Assembly: GCA_001464955.1 (NCBI GenBank)
Contig: LNEM01000009.1
Span: forward strand, 372,001-436,000
Length of the DNA stretch: 64,000 bases
DNA from: Rhizobiales bacterium Ga0077537
GTDB lineage: Bacteria; Pseudomonadota; Alphaproteobacteria; Rhizobiales; Hyphomicrobiaceae
Reading direction: 5' to 3'
Position numbers and translations under genes: made by a program. Under the pieces are notes generated by a model. It was not told where the DNA came from, did no database searches, and saw only the letters and a list, made by a program, of their open reading frames with translations. Below, in pieces: positions 1 through 8,852 of the stretch. How positions within the stretch are numbered: position 1 is the first letter of the stretch; each line of letters opens with the position of its first letter.

Positions 1-16
1 GACATGCAATCCTCCT
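1..16 (-). promoter_or_regulatory. RBS and start codon of a gene leaving the left edge (possibly soxA)
   Basis: On the minus strand an AGGAGG (16-11) sits five bases before an ATG (5-3), so another gene begins at the edge and continues outside. It follows soxY and soxZ on the same strand. In many sox clusters soxA comes next, so soxA is the natural guess, but no coding sequence is visible to test this. Confidence 0.45.
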
Positions 17-93
17 GTGGTAGACGGGGGCAAACGCAATTCGGGGTGGCCTAGAGGATCGCTCGCCGGGTGGCAAGGCGGCTTGCGACGGGC

Positions 94-420
94 TCAGGCC
101 TCGGTGTTGATCTTGAGGCGCTCACTGACGACGGCACCTCCGTCCTCGGACCACGCCAATTCGAGTTCGCCCGGACCGGGCACCTTGAAGTGGAACACGA
201 GATAGGGGTTGGCGGATGTGCCGGGATGAAACTCGGCCGAGAAGACCGGCGCACCGTCAAACGTGGCGCGGAACGCGTTGATGATCTTGCGCGGGATGGG
301 CTTGCCGTCCTTGTCGCGCCGCTGGCCCGTTTCCATCGTGTGGCTGATCAAGGTTTTCACCTCGATGATCTCGCCGATCCGAATCGTCTCGGGGAGCTTG
401 ATGCGCGGTCTGAGGCTCAT
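94..420 (-). CDS. soxZ: Thiosulfate oxidation carrier protein SoxZ
   Basis: SoxZ partners SoxY; the SoxYZ heterodimer carries sulfur intermediates in the periplasm while SoxAX, SoxB and SoxCD act on them. The 108-residue protein has the family's usual length and Ig-like beta-rich character, opening with RPRIKLPETIRIGEIIEVKTLI and containing the stretch ISHTMETGQRRD and FRATFDGAPVFSAEFHPG. It has no signal peptide, as expected for a subunit exported together with Tat-targeted SoxY. It lies 60 bp downstream of soxY on the same strand, so the two are almost certainly co-transcribed. Confidence 0.95.
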   Translation of the reverse strand: MSLRPRIKLPETIRIGEIIEVKTLISHTMETGQRRDKDGKPIPRKIINAFRATFDGAPVFSAEFHPGTSANPYLVFHFKVPGPGELELAWSEDGGAVVSERLKINTEA

Positions 421-480
421 GGTCTGAAGGCTTTCGGCCCGATCCTGTCACGTCGCGGACGCACGGTGGTGGTCACCCGC

Positions 481-978
481 CTATCCACCGCAGCCGCCGA
501 TGGTCACTTTCACCGTGCGCTTCGCCGCGATGAAGCGGCCAGAGCTGTGCTCGGCGATCACCGCGACCTCCTGCGTCTTGGCGAGGCGCATCCGGCTCGA
601 GACCGCGGCCTTCCCCGACAGGAGCGTGAACCCGAACGAGGCCACGTAGGGGAGCGGGTTCGCGGTCGATAGCACGTGGATCGTCTTGATGTGGTCGGTC
701 GCCGTCATCGGGCTATCGATGCTGATGGCGTAGGGCACCGTGTTGCCGTTCTCGGCGATCTCGGGGATCTCGATGTTGATCTTGCCGGGAGAGGGTTTGG
801 CGTCGCCGAGGATCTTGTCGAGCGCCTGTTCGTAGGGCGATGCCTCGGGGGGCGTCGCGGCCGGCGCGGCAGGGGGTGGGGTCTGAGCGGCCACTTCGGA
901 GATGAGCGCCAGCAGGCTCGCGGCCGACGCGGCACCCAGCAGGACCTCTCGACGGTTCGTCACCCAGATGCGCGCCAT
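481..978 (-). CDS. soxY: Thiosulfate oxidation carrier protein SoxY
   Basis: SoxY is the sulfur-carrying subunit of the periplasmic Sox system. The C-terminus ends in GGCGG, with the carrier Cys at residue 163 of 165; this is the swinging arm on which thiosulfate is conjugated. The N-terminus is a Tat signal (twin Arg in TNRREVLLG, a hydrophobic Ala/Leu stretch, cleavage near VAAQ), followed by a Pro/Ala-rich linker. I chose the ATG at 978 because GGAGGAGGT precedes it at good spacing. An in-frame ATG at 1005, also with a purine-rich upstream stretch, would add nine residues. Confidence 0.95.
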   Translation of the reverse strand: MARIWVTNRREVLLGAASAASLLALISEVAAQTPPPAAPAATPPEASPYEQALDKILGDAKPSPGKINIEIPEIAENGNTVPYAISIDSPMTATDHIKTIHVLSTANPLPYVASFGFTLLSGKAAVSSRMRLAKTQEVAVIAEHSSGRFIAAKRTVKVTIGGCGG

Positions 979-1244
979 CGTGCGCCGACCTCCTCCACCA
1001 ATCATCAGACACTATCCTCCCCAGCCGGAGCGCCATCTGTCAAATGACGGTTTCGCAAGGTCCGGCGATGGACGCAGGCGTTTGCAACAGGCGTCTGACG
1101 GCGGCTGGACGGCGTTTGTTTATCCCCGGGAAAGAGGGCTGATGTATAAGCGGTCGTCGGATTCCCGTCTTGGGGCTCGCCGCTCGGCTGTCCGGCATGG
1201 CGGTCGAGACTCGGGCCGCGACGGCTGCATGACGAGGGTGACCG

Positions 1245-3749
1245 ATGGCGATGGTGCTTGCGATAGCCGTTGGACTGGCGGCCGTGTTCGCGCTGGCGAT
1301 GAAGCGGGCGCCGATCTGGGCCTGGGCCGCTCTAGCAGGCTTGTTGGCGCTCGCCGTGCAATGGGGCATTCCGGGTGGCTCCTTCGCGCCGTCCTGGCCC
1401 GGCGTGTTCGGCTGGCTCGGCCTCGTCCCTGCCGTGGTGCTCGGCCTCCTGGCCGTCGGCCCCCTGCGGCGTGCGGCGTTGATCGCGCCGCTGCATGCAA
1501 CGGTGAAGGCCATTCTGCCGCGCGTCTCCGATACGGAAACACAGGCGCTCGAAGCGGGCACCGTCGGCTTCGATGCCGAGATCTTCTCCGGCCGACCCGA
1601 CTGGGGGCGCATCCGGGGCTTGCCGGGGATCGTGCTGACGACCGAGGAGCGCGCCTTCCTCGATGGTCCGACGGACGAGCTGTGCCGGATGATCGACGAC
1701 TGGCAGATCCGGCACGGCGAGCGGGAAATCCCCGACGCGCTCTGGGATTTCGTCAAGGCGCACGGTTTCCTCGGCATGCTGATCTCGAAAGAGCACGGCG
1801 GGCTCGGCTTCTCGCCGCAGGCGCAGTCGCTCATCCTCGGCAAGATCGCGTCCCGCTCGCCCGATGTGGTGACCATCGTCATGGTTCCCAATTCGCTCGG
1901 GCCCGGCGAACTGATCGAGAAGTACGGTACCGACGCGCAGAAGCATCATTATCTGCCCCGGCTCGCCAAGGGGCTCGAAGTGCCGTGTTTTTCGCTGACC
2001 GGGCCGACGTCCGGTTCGGACGCGGCGACGATGCGCGACATCGGCGTCGTCGAGCGCGGGTTTCTTGGCGGACAGGAGACGCTCGGCATCCGGCTCTCAT
2101 GGGACAAGCGCTACATCACGCTCGGGCCGAAGGCGACGCTGGTCGGGCTCGCGTTCCGGCTCTTCGATCCGTCGAACCTGCTCGGCAAGGGCGCGGATGT
2201 CGGCATCACCGTCGCGCTCATTCCGGCAGACCATCCGGGCGTCAACATCGGGCGGCGACATCTGCCGTCGGGGGCGGCGTTCCCCAACGGTCCCAACTGG
2301 GGCAAGGACGTTTTCATTCCGATGGACTGGGTCATCGGCGGTTCGACCATGGCCGGACAGGGCTGGCGGATGCTGATGGAGTGCCTCGCGGCGGGCCGCG
2401 CCATCTCGCTTCCGTCGTCCGGGGCCGCGGGCGCCAAGTCCATGCTGCGGGTCTCGACGGCCTACGGTCGCGTGCGCCGCCAGTTCGGGCTCTCGATCGC
2501 GCGCATGGAGGGGCTCGAGGAGCCGCTCGCGCGGCTGGTCGAGGCCGCCTACGTCAACGAGGCGGGGCGAGCGGTGACGGCCTCGATGGTGTCGGCCGGT
2601 GAGCGGCCAGCCGTCATCTCGGCGATCATGAAGTACCAGTCGACGGAACGGCTCCGGCAGGCCGTCAACGATGCGATGGACCTGCATGGCGGGCGCGGCA
2701 TCTGCGATGGCCCGGCGAACTATCTGCAATCGGCCTACCAGATGGTGCCGGTCGGGATCACGGTCGAGGGCGCCAATATCCTCACGCGGTCGCTGATCAC
2801 GTTCGCCCAGGGCGCCCTTCGCGCGCATCCCTACCTCTACCGCGAGATCAAGGCGTGCGAGGATACGGATCGCCGGCGCGGTGTCGCTGCATTCGACGAC
2901 GCCTTCTCGGGGCATGCCTCGTTCACGCTTGCCAACGTGTTCGCGTCCCTGTTCCACAACGTCACGGGTGGCACGTTCGGGGTCGTGCCCGAGAAGTGCG
3001 CGGGGCACGAGCACTGGTACCGGCAGCTCTGGCGGCAATCGCACAACTTCGCGCTCGTCGCCGACGCCATGGTTGCTACCCTTGGCGGTGGTCTGAAGAC
3101 CCGCCAGAAGCTCGCCGGACGCATGGCTGACGCGCTCTCGGAGATCTATCTCGCGACCTGCGTCCTCAAGCGTTTCGAGGACGACGGCAGCCCGCACGCG
3201 GACCGGCCGATCGTCGAGATGTGCCTCAGGAACAGCCTTTTCCGTTGCCAGGCGGCGCTTGCCGGGGCGATCGACAATTTTCCGAACCGCTTCATCGCGT
3301 TCAAGCTCAAGGCGTTGGTGTTCCCGTTCGGGCAGGTCTACCGGCCGGCGAGCGACAGCCTCACGTCGGCGGTCGTGCGGCTCGTCACGGTGCCGGGCGA
3401 GGTCAGGGACCGGCTGACGCGGGACATCTTCGTGTCGCGCGACCCGAACGATCCGACGGGCGTGCTCGAAGTCGCATTCGAGACTGCGGTCGCGGCGGAG
3501 GAGGCGGAGCGCAAGCTCGAGCGCGCCGTGCGGCAGGGCGTCGTCCGGCGCTATCACGGTGACGACTGGATCGGGGACGCGGAGGCGAAAGGTGTGCTCT
3601 CGGCCGACGAGGCCGCGCTTCTGCGCAAGCTCGAGGCCCTCACGCAGCGCGTCATCGCCGTCGATCACTTCGACCCGGCAGAGGTGAAGCCGAACTACAT
3701 GGCGGCGGGACACAACGCGCTACGCGCCCAGCGGTCAACCGAGACATGA
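1245..3749 (+). CDS. fadE: Large acyl-CoA dehydrogenase, FadE type
   Basis: Catalyses the first, FAD-dependent step of beta-oxidation, making trans-2-enoyl-CoA. At 834 residues it matches the large FadE class (E. coli FadE is about 814) rather than the usual 380-residue dehydrogenases. The first 75 or so residues form hydrophobic segments, suggesting membrane attachment. The dehydrogenase core follows, with FSLTGPTSGSDAATM and a conserved YGRVRRQFGLSIARMEG stretch, then the extra C-terminal domain typical of FadE. The start has GAGGGTGA just upstream. It heads a co-directional run with two LURP-one-like genes, fadJ and fadI, consistent with a fatty-acid degradation operon. Confidence 0.93.
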   Translation: MAMVLAIAVGLAAVFALAMKRAPIWAWAALAGLLALAVQWGIPGGSFAPSWPGVFGWLGLVPAVVLGLLAVGPLRRAALIAPLHATVKAILPRVSDTETQALEAGTVGFDAEIFSGRPDWGRIRGLPGIVLTTEERAFLDGPTDELCRMIDDWQIRHGEREIPDALWDFVKAHGFLGMLISKEHGGLGFSPQAQSLILGKIASRSPDVVTIVMVPNSLGPGELIEKYGTDAQKHHYLPRLAKGLEVPCFSLTGPTSGSDAATMRDIGVVERGFLGGQETLGIRLSWDKRYITLGPKATLVGLAFRLFDPSNLLGKGADVGITVALIPADHPGVNIGRRHLPSGAAFPNGPNWGKDVFIPMDWVIGGSTMAGQGWRMLMECLAAGRAISLPSSGAAGAKSMLRVSTAYGRVRRQFGLSIARMEGLEEPLARLVEAAYVNEAGRAVTASMVSAGERPAVISAIMKYQSTERLRQAVNDAMDLHGGRGICDGPANYLQSAYQMVPVGITVEGANILTRSLITFAQGALRAHPYLYREIKACEDTDRRRGVAAFDDAFSGHASFTLANVFASLFHNVTGGTFGVVPEKCAGHEHWYRQLWRQSHNFALVADAMVATLGGGLKTRQKLAGRMADALSEIYLATCVLKRFEDDGSPHADRPIVEMCLRNSLFRCQAALAGAIDNFPNRFIAFKLKALVFPFGQVYRPASDSLTSAVVRLVTVPGEVRDRLTRDIFVSRDPNDPTGVLEVAFETAVAAEEAERKLERAVRQGVVRRYHGDDWIGDAEAKGVLSADEAALLRKLEALTQRVIAVDHFDPAEVKPNYMAAGHNALRAQRSTET

Positions 3750-3769
3750 CGTCCGCCGGGGACACGGCG

Positions 3770-4333
3770 ATGCTGTTCCCGATCGATCTCCGCTTCGAGC
3801 GGCTGGGCTGGCACGTCAAGCTCGCGATCACGGACGCATCCGGGCGCGTGATCGGCTACGCGCCTCTGCTCGGGGGGCCGAAACAACGCTTCACGGTCTA
3901 CTCGGATCGGTCGCTCTCGGGGCCGCTCTATGTGATCGGGGCCGACAACCCCTACAATCAGTGGTTCGAGACAGCGCAAGGGGCCAGACTCGGCCATTTC
4001 GGCAGCGTGACGACGGCGGCCGGGCGGTTCGTGCATGTCGGGTCCGAGCCGCGGTTCAGCTTCGAGGATGATAGCCCCGGCCTGTCGTGGATCGATGTGC
4101 TCATGCCCGGGATCCCCGTTCTCAACGCCCTTTTCGGGGCACTGGTCCAGCCACGGCTCGTCGCCCGTCGTGCCGGTACGGGCGAAGCGGTACTCTCCAT
4201 CGTCAAGACCCGCCTCGCGTTCGACCTCCACTTTCGAATTCACGAAGTGGGTGAGCTGACGGCACTGGAGCGGGAGTGCCTGCTGCTCGCCGCCATCGTG
4301 CGCTGCAGCTTCGACCTGCCCCGTCGCTGGTAA
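3770..4333 (+). CDS. LURP-one/tubby-like protein, divergent copy (tandem paralogue 1)
   Basis: A 187-residue protein of unknown role. It aligns along its length with the next gene: both open with M-x-F-P, then a strand pair ending in a GRVIGY/GASIGH turn, then TVYSD followed by a PLYVIGAD/PIYTIRAD segment, a hydrophobic Ile/Pro/Leu stretch near residue 110, and a C-terminal strand-helix unit. That pattern resembles the LURP-one-related / scramblase-like (tubby C2) fold, although this copy is the more divergent one. I preferred the ATG at 3770 by analogy with the paralogue; an ATG at 3746 overlaps the fadE stop (ATGA) and would couple translation. No signal peptide is seen. Confidence 0.6.
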   Translation: MLFPIDLRFERLGWHVKLAITDASGRVIGYAPLLGGPKQRFTVYSDRSLSGPLYVIGADNPYNQWFETAQGARLGHFGSVTTAAGRFVHVGSEPRFSFEDDSPGLSWIDVLMPGIPVLNALFGALVQPRLVARRAGTGEAVLSIVKTRLAFDLHFRIHEVGELTALERECLLLAAIVRCSFDLPRRW

Positions 4334-4433
4334 GGGCGTCCTTGGCGGCGCGGGGAGTGGAATGCTACGGAAGGGCTCAGGTCGGCAGCCCGATCAGGCG
4401 CGCTCAGGACGCAATGTGAGGTTCCCGTCGGCC

Positions 4434-5018
4434 ATGCAGTTCCCATTGCGCATCAGCTTCCGGTTGCTGACCTTCATTCCGCAGCTCGACGTAAGAGATG
4501 CGGCGGGCGCCAGTATCGGTCACGTCCGCCAGAAGCTACTGGCGCTCAAGGAGGACGTGACGGTCTACTCGGACGATACCCTCGCGCGGCCGATCTACAC
4601 GATCCGGGCCGACAGGATCATCGACTTCACCGCCAACTATGCGTTCGCAGACGCCCAGGGGCGTCCTCTCGGTCGGGTCCGGCGGCAGGGCATGCGGTCG
4701 CTCTGGCGGGCGCACTATCTGATCGGGTTCGGTGAGGCGCCGGTGTTCGAGGTTCACGAGGAGAGCGCCTGGGTGCGACTTGCCGACAGTATCGTCGGGC
4801 AGATCCCGCTCCTCGGAGCGCTGTCGGGTTATTTTTTCAATCCGAAGTATCTGGTCTCGCGCAGTGACGGCAGCGCGGTCCTGCGCATGACGAAGCGACC
4901 GGCACTTTTCGAGACCGATTTCGAGATCGAGCAGCTTGGCCCTATCCTGCCGGAGGAACAGGTCGTGGCGCTGCTCGGGCTGATGATGATCATTCTCCTC
5001 GAGAGGTCGCGAGGCTAA
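4434..5018 (+). CDS. LURP-one-related/tubby-like protein (tandem paralogue 2)
   Basis: A 194-residue protein whose layout fits the LURP-one-related family: repeated beta-strand units (GHVRQKLLALKEDVTVYSD, YTIRADRIIDFTANYAFAD, GRPLGRVRRQG) and a C-terminal strand plus hydrophobic helix (TDFEIEQLGP to LGLMMIILLE), as in bacterial YxjI-type proteins. Tubby C2-type folds often contact membrane lipid, but the bacterial function is unknown. It ends 31 bp before fadJ on the same strand, so it is probably co-transcribed with the beta-oxidation genes. An in-frame ATG at 4362 with a GGGGAG upstream is an alternative start; 4434 matches the paralogue's N-terminus. Confidence 0.65.
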   Translation: MQFPLRISFRLLTFIPQLDVRDAAGASIGHVRQKLLALKEDVTVYSDDTLARPIYTIRADRIIDFTANYAFADAQGRPLGRVRRQGMRSLWRAHYLIGFGEAPVFEVHEESAWVRLADSIVGQIPLLGALSGYFFNPKYLVSRSDGSAVLRMTKRPALFETDFEIEQLGPILPEEQVVALLGLMMIILLERSRG

Positions 5019-5049
5019 CCAGAAATCGGCGCGGAAAGGGTGACGCGAG

Positions 5050-7038
5050 ATGGCCGCAGACGTGACGTCGCTTCGCGATTGGCGGTTCTCGATCGACGAC
5101 CAAGGCATCGCCTGGGCTGTCTTCGACCGGGAGGGCGAGAGCCAGAACGCGCTCGGTCGGCGGCCGCTCGAAGAACTGCTGGTCATCGTCGAGCACGTGG
5201 AGGCGGCGGCAAGCGACAAGGCCGTGCGCGGGCTCGTGTTCCTGTCGGGGAAGCCCGGTGGTTTCATCGTCGGGGCGGACGTTCGCGAGTTCGAGCAGTT
5301 CTCGAGCGAGGCTGAGGTGATCGCCGCCATCCGGCCGGTGCTCGCGATGCTCGATCGCATCGAGGCGCTGCCGGTGCCGGTCGTCGCGGCGATCCACGGG
5401 TTCTGCCTCGGTGGCGGCCTCGAACTGGCACTTGCCTGCCACTGGCGGATAGCGACCCGGGACGATGCGACGCGGCTCGGCTTTCCGGAGGTCAGGCTCG
5501 GCATCTTCCCGGGGTTCGGCGGCACTTGGCGGTCGATTCGGCAGGCGGGCCCGGTCGCCGCCATGCAGGCGATGCTCAGCGGCTCCATGCTGCGGGCGAC
5601 GGCCGCGCGGGCGGCAGGCCTCGTCGACGAACTCGTTCCGTCGCAGCACAATCTCGCGTGGGCCGCGCGAAAGGCGATCGCGCGTGGCCGCCGGTCGAAG
5701 CCGGCGCCTTTACTCAAATCCATGCTCAGGCAGTTTCCGATCCGGCCCATTCTCGTGTCGCGGATGCGGGCGGAGACGGCCAAGAAGGCGCGGTCGGATC
5801 ATTATCCGGCGCCTTATCGCCTGATCGATCTCTTCGAGCGGACGGGCGGCAACCTCACGACGATGAAGGTCGAGGAGACGCCTGCTTTCGCACCACTGAT
5901 GGTGTCGGAGACGTCGCGCAATCTGCGGCGCGTGTTCCGACTCTCGGAGGCGCTGAAGGCTCAGGCGCCCAAGGATCTCGGGTTCACGGTGCGGCGCGTG
6001 CACGTCATCGGCGCGGGCGTCATGGGGGCCGACATCGCGGGATGGTGCGCGGCACAGGGCTACGAGGTGTCGCTGCAGGATCTCTCGGGCGAGGCGATCG
6101 ACAAAGGCATCGCGGCGCAGGAGAAGCTCTTCTCGCGCCGGTTCCGGACCCGGGCCCTCAAGGCCGCCGCCAAGGCGCGCCTGATCGCAGACCCCCGCGG
6201 CGAGATGACCAGTCGCGCCGACGTCGTGATCGAGGCGGTGGTGGAGCGGCTGGACGTCAAGCAGGCACTCTTCCGGGATCTGGAGGCGAAGCTCGCGCCG
6301 CACGCGATCCTCGCGACCAACACGTCCTCGATCATGATCGAGGAGATCGCCCCGGCGCTCGCCGATCCGGGCCGCCTCATCGGCATCCACTTCTTCAATC
6401 CGGTGGCGCAGATGCCGCTCGTCGAGGTCATCCGGGGGGCGGGAAGCCGTGAGGCCGAAGTGCGCAAGGGGTGCGCCTTCGTCACGGCGATCGACAAGTT
6501 TCCGCTGATCGTGAAGAGCGCACCGGGCTTTCTCGTCAACCGCGTGCTCGCGCCCTACATGATGCGCGCCATGGAGCGGGTCGAGGCGGGGGAGGCTCCC
6601 GAGAAGCTCGACGAGGCGGCGCGCGCGTTCGGCATGCCGATGGGTCCGATCGAACTCGCGGACACAGTGGGCCTCGACATCTGTCTCAACGTCGGGCGCA
6701 TCCTCGGCTACGACGCGGAGGGCTCGCGGCTCGCGAAACTCGTGGCGTCGAGGAAGTTCGGCAAGAAGTCGGGCGAGGGCTTCTACACGTGGAAGGATGG
6801 AAAGCCCGTGAAGGCCGTGAGGCCTTATGGGTCGTCAGAACTGGCCACGCTCGGCAAGGCACTGGTCGAGCCACTGATCGCGGAAGCCGAGCGCGCGCTG
6901 GCGGACGGCATCGTCGAGACAGCGGATCTTGCCGACGCGGGGATCATCTTCGGGACCGGGTTCGCGCCGTTCCGCGGAGGGCCGTTGCACTACCGTGCCG
7001 CTCAAGGTGGCGCGGCGCCGCGCAAGGCTTCGGAATGA
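5050..7038 (+). CDS. fadJ: Bifunctional enoyl-CoA hydratase / 3-hydroxyacyl-CoA dehydrogenase
   Basis: Carries out steps two and three of beta-oxidation (hydration of enoyl-CoA, then NAD-dependent oxidation). Residues 1-200 are a crotonase domain with the oxyanion-hole region GGFIVGADV and HGFCLGGGLELALAC and the FPEVRLGIFPGFGGTWR stretch containing the catalytic Glu. From about residue 315 follows the dehydrogenase, with the nucleotide-binding GAGVMG at 321-326 and the catalytic His at 447 in HFFNPVAQMP. At 662 residues it is somewhat shorter than FadB/FadJ (about 715), mainly at the C-terminus. The thiolase gene follows after 37 bp, the classical alpha/beta arrangement of the fatty-acid oxidation complex. 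Confidence 0.93.
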   Translation: MAADVTSLRDWRFSIDDQGIAWAVFDREGESQNALGRRPLEELLVIVEHVEAAASDKAVRGLVFLSGKPGGFIVGADVREFEQFSSEAEVIAAIRPVLAMLDRIEALPVPVVAAIHGFCLGGGLELALACHWRIATRDDATRLGFPEVRLGIFPGFGGTWRSIRQAGPVAAMQAMLSGSMLRATAARAAGLVDELVPSQHNLAWAARKAIARGRRSKPAPLLKSMLRQFPIRPILVSRMRAETAKKARSDHYPAPYRLIDLFERTGGNLTTMKVEETPAFAPLMVSETSRNLRRVFRLSEALKAQAPKDLGFTVRRVHVIGAGVMGADIAGWCAAQGYEVSLQDLSGEAIDKGIAAQEKLFSRRFRTRALKAAAKARLIADPRGEMTSRADVVIEAVVERLDVKQALFRDLEAKLAPHAILATNTSSIMIEEIAPALADPGRLIGIHFFNPVAQMPLVEVIRGAGSREAEVRKGCAFVTAIDKFPLIVKSAPGFLVNRVLAPYMMRAMERVEAGEAPEKLDEAARAFGMPMGPIELADTVGLDICLNVGRILGYDAEGSRLAKLVASRKFGKKSGEGFYTWKDGKPVKAVRPYGSSELATLGKALVEPLIAEAERALADGIVETADLADAGIIFGTGFAPFRGGPLHYRAAQGGAAPRKASE

Positions 7039-7075
7039 TCGCGTACCGAATTCACCCGAACGGGGAGTGACGCCC

Positions 7076-8359
7076 ATGCCGACCGCGATCCGCCGTGCTG
7101 CCATCCTCGGGGGCGTTCGCATTCCCTTCTGCCGCTCGAACACGCTCTACGCCGACCTCTCGAACCTCGAGATGATGACGACGGTGCTCGAAGGGCTCGT
7201 CGATCGGTTCGGCCTCGCGGGCGTGCACGTCGACGAGGTGACGGGGGGGGCCGTCGTCACGCATTCGAAGGACTGGAACCTCGCGCGGGAGGCGGTGATC
7301 GGATCACGCCTCGCGACGTCGACACCGGGCATCACCATGATGCAGGCGTGCGGCACGAGCCTGCAGGCCGCCCTCGGGATCGCGGCCAAGATCGGCACGG
7401 GAGAGATCGAGAGCGGGATCGCGATCGGCTCGGACACGACGTCGGACGCGCCGATCGTGGTCGGCAAGCGGCTCTCCGGACGGCTCATCGCCGCGCAGCA
7501 GGCGAAGACCACGGGCCAGCGGCTCGCCGCCTTCAAGGGCTTCTCGCCGGGGGAACTCGTACCCCAGCCGCCGTCCGTGGCCGAGCCACGCACGGGACTT
7601 TCGATGGGTCAGCACTGCGAACTCATGGCGCAGCACTGGCGGGTGTCGCGGGAGGCGCAGGACGAACTCGCGCTCGCGAGCCACGCCAAGGCTGCCGAGG
7701 CTTACCGCTCGGGCTTCATGGATGATCTGATCGTGCCGTGCGCCGGGGTCTGGCGCGACAACAACCTCCGACCAGACATGAGCCTCGACAGGATCGCGTC
7801 GCTGAAGCCGGCTTTTGAACGTAGTGAGAAGGGCACACTGACGGCGGCCAACTCGACGCCGCTCACGGATGGCGCGGCCGGCGTGCTCATCGCCTCGGAG
7901 GAGTGGGCCCGGGCACGCGGGCTGGTGCCGCAGGCTTATCTCTTGCACGGGCAGACGTCGGCCAACGACTTCGTCGCGGGCGAGGGGCTTCTCATGGCCC
8001 CCACGCTCGCCGTCTCGCGCCTGATCGATCGTGCCGGGCTAACGCTGCAGGATTTCGACTATTACGAGATTCATGAAGCGTTTGCGGCGCAGGTTCTGGC
8101 GACGCTCGCGGCGTGGGAGGATGCCGACTACTGCCGGACGCGGCTCGGCAAAGCCGCTCCGCTCGGCGCCATCGACCGGAGCCGGCTCAACGTCATGGGG
8201 TCGTCACTGGCCTACGGACATCCCTTCGCCGCCACGGGCGCGCGCATCGTCGGGCTCCTGTCGAAGCTTCTCGCAACGGGCGGCCGTCGTGGCCTCATCT
8301 CCGTCTGCACCGCGGGCGGCATGGGCGTCGCGGCGATCCTCGAAAGCGCGAGGGCCTGA
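7076..8359 (+). CDS. fadI: Acetyl-CoA acyltransferase (thiolase), FadI type
   Basis: The thiolase that cleaves 3-ketoacyl-CoA with CoA, the last beta-oxidation step. The acyl-accepting Cys92 is in MMQACGTSLQAA, the second Cys is in SVCTAGGMG at 411, and the catalytic His is in AYGHPFAATGAR. Its length (427) is close to E. coli FadI (436). The start at 7076 follows GGGGAG and gives the normal thiolase N-terminus (RRAAILGGVRIPF); longer in-frame starts would run into fadJ. A run of eight G (7243-7250) lies inside the gene but keeps frame. The gene ends 14 bp before the convergent MerR gene. Confidence 0.93.
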   Translation: MPTAIRRAAILGGVRIPFCRSNTLYADLSNLEMMTTVLEGLVDRFGLAGVHVDEVTGGAVVTHSKDWNLAREAVIGSRLATSTPGITMMQACGTSLQAALGIAAKIGTGEIESGIAIGSDTTSDAPIVVGKRLSGRLIAAQQAKTTGQRLAAFKGFSPGELVPQPPSVAEPRTGLSMGQHCELMAQHWRVSREAQDELALASHAKAAEAYRSGFMDDLIVPCAGVWRDNNLRPDMSLDRIASLKPAFERSEKGTLTAANSTPLTDGAAGVLIASEEWARARGLVPQAYLLHGQTSANDFVAGEGLLMAPTLAVSRLIDRAGLTLQDFDYYEIHEAFAAQVLATLAAWEDADYCRTRLGKAAPLGAIDRSRLNVMGSSLAYGHPFAATGARIVGLLSKLLATGGRRGLISVCTAGGMGVAAILESARA

Positions 8360-8372
8360 GGCGCGGCGCGCT

Positions 8373-8852
8373 TCAGTTTCGCGATCGGGCCGGGGGCAAG
8401 CGGGCGACGATGGCGGCGCGGAGGCGGCGCAGTTCGGTCAGCGTGCTCTGGAGATCATTGCGCTTGGTCGTCAGAACGGCGATGTGCTGGTCCGTTCTCT
8501 CGCGCAGCGCTTCAAGTTCGGCAGGGCCGGCGCGGGCATGATCGTGGATCGCGAGATGGTCGCCGATGCTGTCGAGGCTGAGGCCGAGGTTCTTTGCCCG
8601 CAGGATCAACGCGAGGCGCTTTCGGTCGTCGGGCGAGTAGACGCGTGTCGTGCCCCGGCGGTCGGGGGTCAGAAGGCCGCGGACCTCGTAGAAGCGGAGC
8701 GCGCGGGTCGTGATTGCGAATTCGTTCGCCAGTTCACCGATGGAGTACTGGGTCTTGGGCGGTGGGCGCGCCTTGTAGGGCGCTTCTTCGGAGGTTTGTC
8801 GGCGGGGCGTGGTCCGTTTCACGCTGGTCGTGCGCTTGTGAGGGTCCGTCAT
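8373..8852 (-). CDS. MerR-family regulator, likely of fatty-acid/acyl-CoA catabolism
   Basis: A 159-residue MerR-type regulator. The winged helix-turn-helix covers about residues 36-100 (YSIGELANEFAITTRALRFYE, then the wing RRGTTRVYSPDDRKRL) and a C-terminal coiled coil follows. There is no Cys-rich metal-binding tail, so it is not a mercury or copper sensor. The N-terminal 35 residues are basic and probably disordered. It shares a 4-bp ATGA-type overlap with fadD and faces fadI, so control of the fad genes is the obvious inference. LiuR-type MerR proteins regulate acyl-CoA catabolism in other proteobacteria; assignment to LiuR is not proven here. Confidence 0.85.
   Translation of the reverse strand: MTDPHKRTTSVKRTTPRRQTSEEAPYKARPPPKTQYSIGELANEFAITTRALRFYEVRGLLTPDRRGTTRVYSPDDRKRLALILRAKNLGLSLDSIGDHLAIHDHARAGPAELEALRERTDQHIAVLTTKRNDLQSTLTELRRLRAAIVARLPPARSRN

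Noticed and set aside
902-2602. A long plus-strand frame overlapping the start of fadE in another frame
   Set aside because: Arg/Gly-rich composition and a start inside the soxY promoter region; typical out-of-frame shadow.
2097-3713. A 538-codon minus-strand frame opposite fadE
   Set aside because: Arg-rich, motif-free shadow of fadE; fadE itself has full family motifs.
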